64,000 bases of DNA from Diogma glabrata (taxonomy: Eukaryota; Arthropoda; Insecta; Diptera; Cylindrotomidae), in the NCBI GenBank assembly GCA_963693315.1, contig OY856187.1, positions 388,072,885 to 388,136,884 on the forward strand, read 5' to 3'. Below are positions 1-9,645 of the stretch, piece by piece (position 1 is the first letter of the stretch; every line of letters begins with the position of its first letter). Both the position numbers and the translations under genes were made by a program. The notes beneath the pieces are model-generated. The model ran no database searches and had not been told where the DNA came from. It saw only the letters and a program-made list of their open reading frames with translations.

Positions 1-712
1 GTGATGAAAATAGACTTTTCATTTGTTATCATAGAAAAAATAATTTTTGTATGTAAATTGTAAACTACCTATAAAATTTATTTAAAATCAATTTTCGATA
101 CTAAACATGATGTAAATCAATTCACTTTAAAATTTTCTTTTACCTGTAAAATAATAAAATTGTAAAACAATAAACTTCAATTAATAAAATAAAAATCACA
201 AACATTTCAATATTTTTATCGCCTGCATTTTCCGTTTTTCCGATCACTCTTCATTTTCATCCTTCTATTTTCTTTCTATTTTATACGATTATGAATATAG
301 TTTTACATAAATAAATAAAATAAAATGAAATTTTATTTTTATTTTTCATATTTCATTTTAATGTTATTAAAACATTTAAATAATTGAATTGCAATATTAG
401 ATTACAATGAATCATTTACTGCACTTAAACAGTTTGTACTTAAAAGGAACAAAAAGAGGAGACAAGAAAAAAAAACAAAAATAAGATAACGATAATTCTT
501 AGCAAAAATGAAATTGTAGAGATAGAATCAAGGAAGAATATTCAATTACTGTAATTTACTGTAATGGCTGGAGACAAATTAAATAAAGTTAAACGACGAA
601 TAGTAATAGATTTAAATTAATATTGGAATAATTTACCAGGGATTCACTGTAAGACAATTTGAAACGAAAATATTGGAACAATAAACGCAATCTAATTAAA
701 AGCTTCTTTGCA
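1..712. other. AT-rich stretch without a recognisable gene
   Basis: The sequence is very AT-rich and broken by stops in all frames. I see no coding similarity, tandem repeat or inverted repeat that I can support. It is the outer flank of the nested CACTG-ended elements that begin at 713. Confidence 0.5.
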
Positions 713-2354
713 CACTGAAAAAATTTCTGGGTAATTGTAACCAAAAAACATACTTAACTTAACCAAGGATATCGGTTGTTTTTCAACCAGCTAAGCGCAA
801 GTTTAATATTATTAATTTTGCATGGGTTATTTTAACACTTGCTTTTGCTTAGTAATTTAGAACTTTGCATCTGGTCAATTTTAACTATAAATGACATCAG
901 TAATTGCTTAGTTATTTTGACCTTTGCTAATCATTTAACTTAACAAATTTTTTAGTCAATTTCACTTATGTATAGTTAAAAAATGTTAGTTTGTATTGAA
1001 CTATTTTTAACGAATTTTATAAATGTGGCCTGTTTAAACTAACCATTCTTAAACTATGCGTTATAGTTCATTTAAACCAAATGTTGACCTATTTCTTAGT
1101 TAAGTTAACGCATGTTTGTTATATTTTAACACACATTTGAACTTTTTGCTAAGTTAAAATAATTTAATAATTAATTATATACTAAACAAAGAAATTCTTG
1201 ATTTTTAGCTCATTTATTAGAAATTAATATAAGAATATATTAAATAAAAATTAAACACTAAATACATTAAAAACAAAATAAATTGAAACAGGTATAAAAT
1301 CATGTAATGGCTAATGCTATGTTTATACCGCCGAAAGTTTAATAGAATAATATGTTTTTACTATTAAACTAACGATATCATGGGTGTTTATACCACAAAA
1401 AAGTATTATGTATTCACTGAAAATAAAATTCAATAAAATTGTCGTTATATAAAAAAAATTTGCTGACAATTCAACTCACTAAATAAAGTTTCGATAGGGT
1501 CCAATAAAAACGCTTCATTTACTATTTTTTAACAAATCAAAACGAATTACAGCGATTATTTTTCTCTGATAGGAAGGAACAGCGAATTATACTGACTATT
1601 TTCGGCCTACTTAATATATTAATTTAAAACTAGAGATATTGAGATAATTTTTTTTCCTTAATGAGATAATTTTTTTTTATTTATAATTATGTTTAAAAGA
1701 TAAATATTAGTTTCTAAATAAAATTTTTTCTACAAATTATTCAATAATACAAAATTATGTAAGAATGGAATTTGCAAATAATAAAAATGTCCGTTTTCAT
1801 TCATAATTGATTGCATGTTTATGTTTATTTTTCAAAAATAAATTACAAATTTATAAAATTTACGCGCCTACTAAGTAGTCCAGTAACTTTGTCGCCTGAG
1901 TGTATGGGGTAGTATGCGTCAAATCCGGTAGTTCTGATTTTTTGCAGACTTCTTTATGATGTTGGCCTAATGAATAATCCAAGTTTGTGACCTCGAGCGC
2001 CGAACGCAACTTCGCCAAAAATCGCAAAAACCGCGAAAAAATCGTTATTTTTTCAAATTTTGGCGATTATAACCCTAAAGGGCTAGTTTTTTCTTTAACC
2101 TTTCGTAGACCGTTTTTAAAGACTACTAAATTTTCTACAATATGATACTAGAACTGTCTCTGTAGACCCAATAGTTTCCGAGATTAAGCCTTTCAAAGTT
2201 TATCATTTTTTTCGAACTTCGCAATTGCTTGCAATATACCTTTGTAGAGTTTTCTACATCCCTGTCCTAATAATTGTATTAATAGATATATGTGTGTGGT
2301 GGCCGATGAGAAAAGAATATTATGTAACTGTACCTGATCATTTTTGTAGTTGCA

Positions 2355-2531
2355 GTAGCAGATATCCCAGAAGGTGACGATCTCTCCGATGTCGAAATGG
2401 AGGATGACTTGTGGGCACACGACGTAGACGATTCATCACCATCCCCTAATGGGGATATGCCATCTCAATACGTCAATTCAGATACGGATGAACCTCAAGT
2501 GGAACCTTCAAAGAGGGCTAAATTAATTTAA
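2355..2531 (+). pseudogene. Acidic coding remnant, perhaps the N-terminus of a piggyBac-like transposase
   Basis: A plus-strand frame of 58 codons ends in TAA. It begins VADIPEGDDLSDVEMEDD and ends EPSKRAKLI. It is rich in D, E, S and P and finishes with a basic KRAK motif. It directly follows TTTTTGTAGTTGCAG, which would serve as a splice acceptor. Short acidic leaders of this kind are common at the N-terminus of piggyBac-derived proteins, but no catalytic domain is present, so the assignment is weak. It lies between two direct copies of the same transposon arm and reads as a relic of the original cargo. Confidence 0.35.
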
Positions 2532-2543
2532 TTGTTTGATGTA

Positions 2544-3000
2544 GTCCAGTAACTTTGTCGCCTGAGAGTATGGGGTCTAATCCGGTAGTTCTCATAGTAT
2601 GCGTCAAATCCGGTAGTTCTGATTTTCTGCAGACTTGTTTATGATGTTGGCCTAATGAATAATCCAGGTTTGTGACCTCGAGCGCTGAACGCAACTTTGT
2701 CAAAACTCGAAAAATCGAAAAAATCATTTTTTTTTTTTTTTTTCAAATTTTGGCGATTATAACCCTAAAGGACTAGTTTTTTCTTTAAAATTTTTTTAAA
2801 TGTTTTTAAAGACTACTAAATTTGCTACAATATGATACCAAAACTGTCTCTGTAGACCCAATAGTTTCCGAGATTAAGCCTTTCAAAGTTTATCATTTTT
2901 TTCGAACTTCGCAATTTTTTGCAATTTATACCTTTGTAGAGTTTTCTACATCCCTGTCCTAATAATTGTATTAATAAATACATGTGTGTGTGGTGGCCAA
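2544..3000 (+). repeat. Second direct copy of the left transposon arm
   Basis: It begins TAGTCCAGTAACTTTGTCG like the arm at 1878 and continues through the same landmarks, ending in GTGTGTGGTGGCC and ATGAGAAA. Differences include a small duplication near 2575-2600 and a longer T-run near 2726. Confidence 0.7.
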
Positions 3001-3019
3001 TGAGAAATAGGAGATTGTA

Positions 3020-3120
3020 TTACTAGTGCGAATGTGTTTTCCAAACAAGAGTTAGTTTGCAGCATGACCGTAGGGAGTGCTGCAATAACTCGCGTTTGGA
3101 AAACGCATTCGCACTAGTTA
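3020..3120. repeat. Hairpin repeat (TACTAGTGCGAATG family)
   Basis: TTACTAGTGCGAATGTG on the left pairs with CGCATTCGCACTAGTTA on the right, giving a roughly 100-base foldback with about 27-base arms. Downstream sequence to about 3190 is repeated near 53034-53160, so this is a dispersed family. Confidence 0.65.
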
Positions 3121-3193
3121 TACCCACCATTTTTTGTAACAAATGCATAAAATTTATAAATATTGATTTAATTGTTAATTTAATCATTTATTT

Positions 3194-3346
3194 CCTTTTG
3201 CTGAACAACTGTTTGGAGAATACCAGTGTGGTTTCCGGTGGGGCCGAGGTACTACCGATGCACTTTTCTCGATAAGAATTTTGGAAAAGTATCGAGAGTT
3301 CAACATACCTGTGCACACTGTTCACACTTCTCATTTTCTTTTTTAA
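3194..3346 (+). pseudogene. Reverse-transcriptase fragment, RTE-type LINE
   Basis: The frame encodes FGEYQCGFRWGRGTTDALF followed by RILEKYREFNIPVH. This matches the fingers region of RTE-like reverse transcriptases, where the family pattern is GEYQ-GFR-GRST-D with a downstream LEK-EYN. Only about 50 residues survive before a stop. The catalytic YADD region is absent. It lies inside the transposon at 1878-3759 and is a dead scrap. Confidence 0.6.
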
Positions 3347-3865
3347 CATCCCATCATAAAAGTACATGGCTTCGATAGTATATTCAGGGTCACAGTTTAT
3401 TTAGAACGACAGAATTGCAAAAAATTGCGAAGTTCGAAAAAAATGATAAACTTTGAAAGGCTTAATCTCGGAATCTAGTGGGTCTGCAGAGACAGTTCTA
3501 GTATCATATTGTAGCAAATTTAGTCTACTTTAAAAACGGCCTATGAAAGGTTAAAGAAAAAACTAGTCCTTTAGGGTTATAATCGCCAAAATTTGAAAAA
3601 ATAACGATTTTTCGCGGTTTTTGCGATTTTTAACGAAGTTGCGTTCGGCGCTCGAGGTCACAAACTTGGCTTATTCATTGGGCCAACATCATAAACAAGT
3701 CTGCAAAAAATCAGAACTACCGGATTTGACGCATACGGTAATGTATAAAGTTACTGGACTAAAGGTGAAATAATATTTAATTTTGTTAGAAGAAAATATG
3801 ACAACAAAGGAGTATATTGTATGAAATAATGTTACTATTTCTGTTCGTTTAGTTGTCTGCTAAAT

Positions 3866-4020
3866 ACAACTCGTCACCAAATTATTAGTCGATTATTTTT
3901 GAAACATTATCACTCATGCCATTTGAGGTTAAAAATTTCTCTCGTGCGCTACGCGCACTCGGGACCTCAAATAACATTCGTATAATGATTACGAAAAATA
4001 ATCGAATTTGACGACTCGTG
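3866..4020. repeat. Imperfect hairpin with GC-rich loop
   Basis: The arms read AGTCGATTATTTTTGAA and, inverted, CGAAAAATAATCGAATTTG. CATTTGAGGT pairs with ACCTCAAAT nearer the loop. The loop is GC-rich (CTCGTGCGCTACGCGCACTC) in an otherwise AT-rich region. The same architecture recurs at 23487-23635 and 53867-53998 with different sequence. Confidence 0.55.
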
Positions 4021-4417
4021 ATATTATTTATGATTATTGAACTCCTTTCGTTGGCTCCATAAACAACATCGTTGGCTCAATAGATAATTTGTTAATATTA
4101 CGAATTATTTCGATTAACGAATGATAAATTGTATATGGATCCAATAAAAAGTAGCTCATTAATTACTGTTTATTAATACAACGAACAATTTTATTGGAGT
4201 TTAGTAAATTTTTTTTCAGTGTTCTATCTGTGGTATAAACGCTCTTAATAATTTTGAGAGATAGAATGCGGTAGCCAAATTTCTAATTCGTCATGCTACC
4301 TGGGTAACGCTAACAGAATTAGGTTGGTGTAGTTGAGAGGGGCAGAGTAAATACTGCTTATACTCAATATACTGTACCATGGCGTGTCATTGGCGCCATA
4401 AAACCAATGTAACTCAA

Positions 4418-4588
4418 GCGTCTGTTCTCAATGTTAGGGACGTCTTGGAGCAGGCGTCTTTCTTGGACCAAGCGCCTCGCTATAGAAACGTGCAAAAAGC
4501 GTCTGTTCTCCATGTTATGGGCGTCTTGGAGCGGTCGTCTGTCTTGGGTTAAGCGGCTATATAAGCGGCCTATATAAACGTGTAAAAA
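4418..4588. repeat. Two-copy 81-bp tandem repeat upstream of an RTE endonuclease
   Basis: GCGTCTGTTCTC occurs at 4418 and 4499, each followed by GTCTTGGAGC, then TTGG and AACGTG(C/T)AAAAA. The pair is markedly GC-richer than the surroundings. It lies just before the endonuclease remnant starting near 4772 and may be part of that element's 5' UTR. Confidence 0.5.
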
Positions 4589-4771
4589 GGTTGTTTCTGG
4601 TGACCTTAAGATGCAGAACGAACCCATTCACAAAAATTTGGGTTGGGCGATGGGTTAACACTCCATTTCCGTAAAAAATTATTGGTCATGAATTCTGTAC
4701 ACTGGCTTTGGATTATCTCGGATTCATCACAAGAACGCCCTCGAAAACAGTACCCGAACTGGGATTTAAAA

Positions 4772-6213
4772 ATGAGAACCTGGAACGTGCTAAGCCGTAG
4801 AAGACCAGGAGATCTACTAAGACTTACAAACCAAGGCGGTAGCTACACACTAGATATAGCGGAATTACAAGAACTAAGATAGTCAGGTAGTGGAATCCAT
4901 GAAACAGCCAAAGGATGTACTCTCTACTATTGCGGTCATCAACAGGAGGGAAGTTTGGAGTTGGCTTTCTCATACATCTTCACATCAACATATTATCAAC
5001 TTTTGCCCAATTAACATGCGAATATGCACAATGTGTAACGATCATCAACGTTCATGCACCTACTGAAGACAGAGCAGTTGATATTAAATACCTGTTCTTT
5101 CTAGAACTCGAAGAAGTCATTAGTAACATATCGCGGCACGATATAAATATCGTGGTAGGTGGCTTGAATGCTCAAATTGGTAGAAGTACAGAACTTAAAA
5201 CACATATCGGTCCTAACAGCTTGCATCATACCAGTAACAATAATGGCTTTCGTGCAGCGAAACTGGCAATGGTGTATGATCTAGTAATATCTAGCACGCT
5301 CTTTCCTCATAAGAGAATCCACAAAGCAACGTGGAAATCAAACGATGGAATAACTCACAATCAAATTGATCATGTCATCATTTCTAAGAGACACGCTAAA
5401 AGTGTAACTGACAATCGATCAATATAGAGGTGCTGATATGGACACCAATCAAATGCGTGCACTGAAAAAAAATTGAGGTTCATGACAACCTCATCTCGAA
5501 GTTGGCAGTTGATTATTCATGCAAAGAAAAATTATTTGCAAACAATTTCACTGTGCTTGAGACAACTACCCGATAACATTTTCCTAACAACAGAATGAGG
5601 TTTGTTTAAAATATAAAGTGTTATATCCAATATAACAGTAGTTGAATAAGGAGAAAATAACTATTTCCCTGAAAAAAATTTTCTTTGGCCTTATATCATG
5701 AATTTTTCATTTTAAAGTTTTGAGATTAAAATATTTGAGATTAATTGAACTATATTTTATTTTCACATAAATATTTCATGTGATTGTCTCAACTTCATCG
5801 ATTTATAATTGTAGAGTTGTTAAAGCAATTTCGTAGTTTGATTCGCCATATGTGACCGCATGGTGAGGTTGAGACAATTGCATTTCGATTGGAAATAGGA
5901 CATGTTTTTTTCAGTGTGTCATCCTTAAGTACAAGCTCAAGTTGTCATCTACGTTTAATAGACAAGCAAAAACGACGGTACACTGGAATATCGAAGCATT
6001 TAAACATCCGGAAACGCGGGATAGAGATGTGAGATGCCATTAATGTGAGATGCCGTCTGAGATACAATTAAACATACAAGAAGAATGGCAAACGCTTCAA
6101 TCAAACATTATATCCGAACAAACTACAATCGGAAAACGACCACCCAAATCACCTAATGAATGGTTTGATGACGAGTGCCCCGATAGCGTTGAGCACAAAC
6201 AAAAAGAATTGAC
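4772..6213 (+). pseudogene. RTE-type LINE endonuclease remnant, frameshifted and interrupted by a MITE
   Basis: The reading starts MRTWNVLSRRRPGDLL and soon reaches AELQELR, matching the start of an apurinic-like endonuclease domain in which E of LQE binds metal. The second segment (about 4985-5458) contains NVHAPTED, then GGLNAQIGR where the family has GDFNA, and finally HNQIDHVIISKRH with the conserved D-H pair. After the MITE at 5460-5916 the coding sense resumes with ILKYKLKLSSTFN and continues to EWFDDECPD. There is a frame change between 4882 and 4985 and a stop near 6025. No reverse transcriptase follows, so the element is 3'-truncated. The family is often annotated in insects as craniofacial development protein 2-like. 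Confidence 0.75.
5460..5916. mobile_element. 457-bp CACTG-ended MITE inserted in the RTE gene
   Basis: It starts CACTGAAAAAAAATTG and ends CATGTTTTTTTCAGTG. Subterminal GAGGTT...ACAACC on the left is matched by GAGGTTGAGACAA on the right. Removing the element and one copy of the dinucleotide TG restores an uninterrupted reading frame across the junction in the endonuclease relic, so both boundaries and the 2-bp target duplication are well defined. There is no coding capacity. The ends match those of the elements at 1415-4221 and 713-8835. Confidence 0.75.
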
Positions 6214-6641
6214 AGATTTATAAAATTGATCATAAACCCAAAATTAATGTGAAATTAAACGTCAAACTCATAGTGTCTTGCGTTACCGAAAAGTTTAAGC
6301 TAATGTAAAGGATAAGTTTAACGACAAGAAATCGGGCATTATAATATAGATCAAAATCAAAATATCAAATAACTATCTGTTATAGTAAAACAGTATTATT
6401 ATATCATTTAACATCGTAATAGTTTAATAGCTATTTGCTATTATTGTGTAAACTTAGTATAGGGTAATCAAAAAATATGAACTGTTCAATAAATAATTAA
6501 ATGAGGCACTCTACCGAAAATACAAATTTCAAGAGTTGCCATCAATTTGTGGTTAAATTTTTTTAAATTTCTTCTCAAATAATGAGTTTTTGCACCTTAA
6601 AATTTTAAGACATAAACGTGTTAAGCCCGAAACCTGGATTT

Positions 6642-6719
6642 AAAAAAAAGAAGGCAGTCTTAAGGACTGCCGACAGAAGTGAAAACTTAAAACTGTAAAA
6701 TAGCTGTGTTTTTATCGGC
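6642..6719. repeat. Dispersed repeat, inverted copy at 51597-51668
   Basis: GAAGGCAGTCTTAAGGACTGC followed by CGACAGAAGTGAAAACTT recurs on the opposite strand near 51600-51665 with a few substitutions. GCAGTC/GACTGC makes a small internal hairpin. Confidence 0.55.
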
Positions 6720-6724
6720 TAAAT

Positions 6725-8380
6725 AGAACTAAATCTTTACTTACTCTACCACACTTACACACTGTTATTAACTGAGAAAACATCATAATATTTAATCAAA
6801 AGAAAGAACCAAAATATAAACCAAAAGAACGAGAGTAAAATTATTTATAATATATTATCAGTAGTATCAACAATACTTAGGTTATTTGTACTATCAATTG
6901 CATTTTCTATATTAAAAAGTATGAAGAAAAACACACATATCAAATATGACAAAAACAATTTTTTTTATTTTACTTAAAAATACAACAACATCTTTGCTTA
7001 GTATACCACACGTACACACTGTTATAAACCGAAAAAATTCAATTCAATAAAATAGAAAAAGAAACAAATTATAAATCAAGAAAATGAGAATAAGAAATAA
7101 GAATATAACAAATGAATACAATTTATTTAACTCTCTTTCAATATTTATTTAGTATAACGATAACTCGAATATATAAATTTTTCCCCATACAAAACCGCAC
7201 AACGCGCCCAAAGAAGTTTTTACTAAAAAAAATCAAAGATTGCTGCGATTCTAGGTACGACTGAAATGGTTGAAACTAGTTTTACAGCACTTTTCAAAAT
7301 AATTGTTTTCATGAACGGATTTGCAAAATATTTGCAAATCTCCAAATAATTTTGTAATAAATATATTATATAATATTGTACTTAATTGAATTCAGTATAT
7401 TTTGTCTGTTTAATATTGTTTTTAGAAATTCACTATTTAGTTTAGTGAAACGGAAAACTTGAAAAAATACCTAAAATAACAGAACTTTGAACTTAAAACA
7501 ACAGAACCTCCGAAACTTTTTTGTTTTTGAGTAAAAGATGTAAGTGTATACAACCAAATAAACTTTATACACAATGGAAAAAATTTTATTATTATTTTGT
7601 TCGGCAACTTTTCGTTAATTAAATGTTAATTAAATTAGCTCAAATTCTGAAAAATTGTACAAGTTAGGAAATCATAAAATAACGTGGGTACAAAACAACC
7701 TCTTAACTTTAAATCTGAAAAATAAAAATAGCAAATAGTACATGTATTAAATTTTGAATATCTAAAATTTTTTATTTATTTTACAATAATTATAATAATT
7801 ATTTTTTATTTTACATAATTAATAAGGTTATAACTTGTATATTTTCTACGATGACGATATTTTCGACGAAGATTATACAATTTTGAAGGAATACAATTTA
7901 CCTTTATAGACATCTTTCAAGACAAAATTGTTGATTCACTTTCATTAAATTTTTTTGTTCGACATTTTTAACTTTTTAAACTATTTAATTGGTAAAAACT
8001 ATAATTTCACACATCTTACTCATTTTACTTGAAAAAAAAAACACGAATATTTCACAAATCGCACTTTTACGGCATTTACATAAAGTCCACTAAATTTCAA
8101 ACCATTCATCTTTAAATTTTTATTATAATTTTAGTTTTCATTTATTTAATTTAACAACAGAAATCAACGAACAGCTTGTAAGCATTGTTAAAATAAACAT
8201 GTTTGTGGAAGACAAACATTTTTGTTAATATAATCAAATTCAAACCACAAATTCAAACCATTGACAAAATTAAACAGACAACTGTTTGTTAAATTTTACA
8301 TACAATTTTCAATGCATATCTTTATAATCAATGCATATCTTCCTCCCCGGGAGTTCCTATATGCCTTAGTTCTTTTGTTT
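6725..8380. other. AT-rich, gene-free stretch with a diverged direct repeat
   Basis: No gene is recognisable. ACCACACTTACACACTGTTAT near 6750 is repeated as ACCACACGTACACACTGTTAT near 6997, followed both times by A-rich sequence. This suggests an old ~250-bp duplication. The remainder is AT-rich filler. Confidence 0.45.
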
Positions 8381-8381
8381 T

Positions 8382-8417
8382 AAAACTTATGTCAAACAGA
8401 AGTTTGACATAAGTTTT
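8382..8417. repeat. Perfect 16-bp stem-loop
   Basis: AAAACTTATGTCAAAC, a four-base AGAA loop and GTTTGACATAAGTTTT form a perfect stem. No T-run terminator or gene is adjacent, so a regulatory role is not supported. Confidence 0.6.
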
Positions 8418-8835
8418 GCTTTCCAGTTGCAAAATCATTACTAAACTAAACTAACTATAAAAAAATAAATAATACGGTGAAATGAACCTAAAAATTTAGT
8501 AGAACTAATTTTGGTGCATAAGTAGATTTTACTTTGCATCATTTAAATTAGCCAGTTAATTGCCAAGTCATTTACATTTAATAATACTATACAAAGAATC
8601 ATTTGCCTCACATGTTCTAACAGTTTTCAGACTTGAGTTTTGAAATCACACTTCAGTTTTGCATTCAATGTTATCTTAAAAAATCACAACATTAATTAAC
8701 TTAGCTAGTTTTGTAATATAAAACACGCATAGTTTAAATTAAACATAGCCTATGTTGAACAAATTAACCAAAAACAGGGTAATTATAACTTAAACGCTTT
8801 AAACTAGCATAAGTTTAACTTAATTTTTTTCAGTG

Positions 8836-9645
8836 CATCGAGGGGATAAGAGCTGTTTCATCACGCTCGTTGCGGGTTCTGTTCCCATAATCATTCCACA
8901 ATTGTTCGATATGGAGAACAAACGGATTTTGAATAACTTTTAATGAAGCTAAATGTCTTGTTTCGAAATTGGATCTCCAGTAACCTTGGGAACTATATCA
9001 TGCGAAATGTGCCATGCAGTCATTTTCTTATTTCAGTTTTAGTTTTCCAAAAACTAATAAAAAATATAAATCCGATATTAGTTTACACTCACGAAAAATC
9101 ACAAAACGAAAATATGTGTGATAGAAAAAGATAATACGTAATCCAACTTTCATAAGAAGAAATAATAAAATTTAAATCGTAAAATATCAAGATATATAAT
9201 TAACTGTCAGTTTCTTACATGCAATAAGAAAATTTTTCTGTACTGAATCTGATAAACCAAGATTGAAATGTCATTTGGTTTTTATCACAATTTTCCTTCT
9301 TCGTTCTAATTCAAATAATATGACATTTTGAGAGATTTGAAATGTATTGTATTTTTGTGCTTTTTCTAATTTTGTTTTTTATTTTTAAAAATCAGTAAAA
9401 AAAAAAGATGCTTTAGCATTAGAAAGCTGTTCGGCAAAAAAACAAAACAAAAAACATTTGTACGACACTTTTTTCCCCTAATTTCGGTTTTTGAAATTAA
9501 ACTGACAAGAGATTTTTTATTTTCTTTCTGATTTTTGTTGTTTTGATTAATTTTTACTTCACCACAATTTTAAATTGTGTGAAGTAATGCAATCTATCGT
9601 GAAAAAAAAAAATCTTACATACCCCAAATTTTGTTTTTTCTTTTG
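8836..9645. other. Gene-free interval between element end and satellite array
   Basis: I see no recognisable protein similarity. Short open frames here have no family features. The interval separates the CAGTG end at 8835 from the tandem array starting near 9646. Confidence 0.4.

Larger units (their letters stand above)
1878..3759. mobile_element. TA-flanked element with long inverted arms and a duplicated left arm
   Basis: GTCCAGTAACTTTG at 1878 is matched in inverse orientation by AAAGTTACTGGAC ending at 3759, each flanked by TA. The left arm (about 1878-2313) and right arm (about 3417-3759) match over several hundred bases, for example around GACCTCGAGCGCCGAACG. A second left-arm copy sits in direct orientation at 2544-3000. 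Between the two left arms is a short acidic coding remnant. Between the second left arm and the right arm lie a hairpin repeat and a reverse-transcriptase scrap. The layout suggests one copy inserted into or recombined with another. Confidence 0.6.
1415..4221. mobile_element. CACTG-ended inverted-repeat element with TT duplication
   Basis: The element opens with CACTGAAAATAAAATT and closes with TTTTTTTTCAGTG. Subterminally, CAATAAAATTGT on the left is matched by its reverse complement ACAATTTTATTGG on the right. The flanking dinucleotides are TT at 1413-1414 and at 4222-4223. Just outside lie GTTTATACCACA and TGTGGTATAAAC, so the host site was itself an inverted repeat. The interior is largely taken up by another transposon (1878-3759) and a hairpin (3866-4020); no transposase is recognisable. 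The termini resemble the CMC (CACTA/Mirage/Chapaev) group, but that assignment is inference. Confidence 0.55.
713..8835. mobile_element. Possible outer CACTG...CAGTG element holding other insertions
   Basis: The left end reads CACTGAAAAAAT at 713 and the right end reads TTTTTTTCAGTG at 8835. The flanking dinucleotides are CA on both sides (711-712 and 8836-8837). The same layout, perfect CACTG ends with a 2-bp duplication, is seen in two smaller elements inside this interval (1415-4221 and 5460-5916). A TTTAAACTATGCGT-like word occurs near both ends in opposite orientation, which mildly supports the pairing. The interval also contains an RTE retrotransposon fragment, so if the pairing is right the element has been enlarged by later insertions. 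The subterminal sequences otherwise match poorly, and the two ends could belong to different truncated copies. Confidence 0.3.

Noticed and set aside
4364..4627. 87-codon minus-strand frame with internal repetition
   Set aside because: It mirrors the 81-bp tandem DNA repeat and has no family features.
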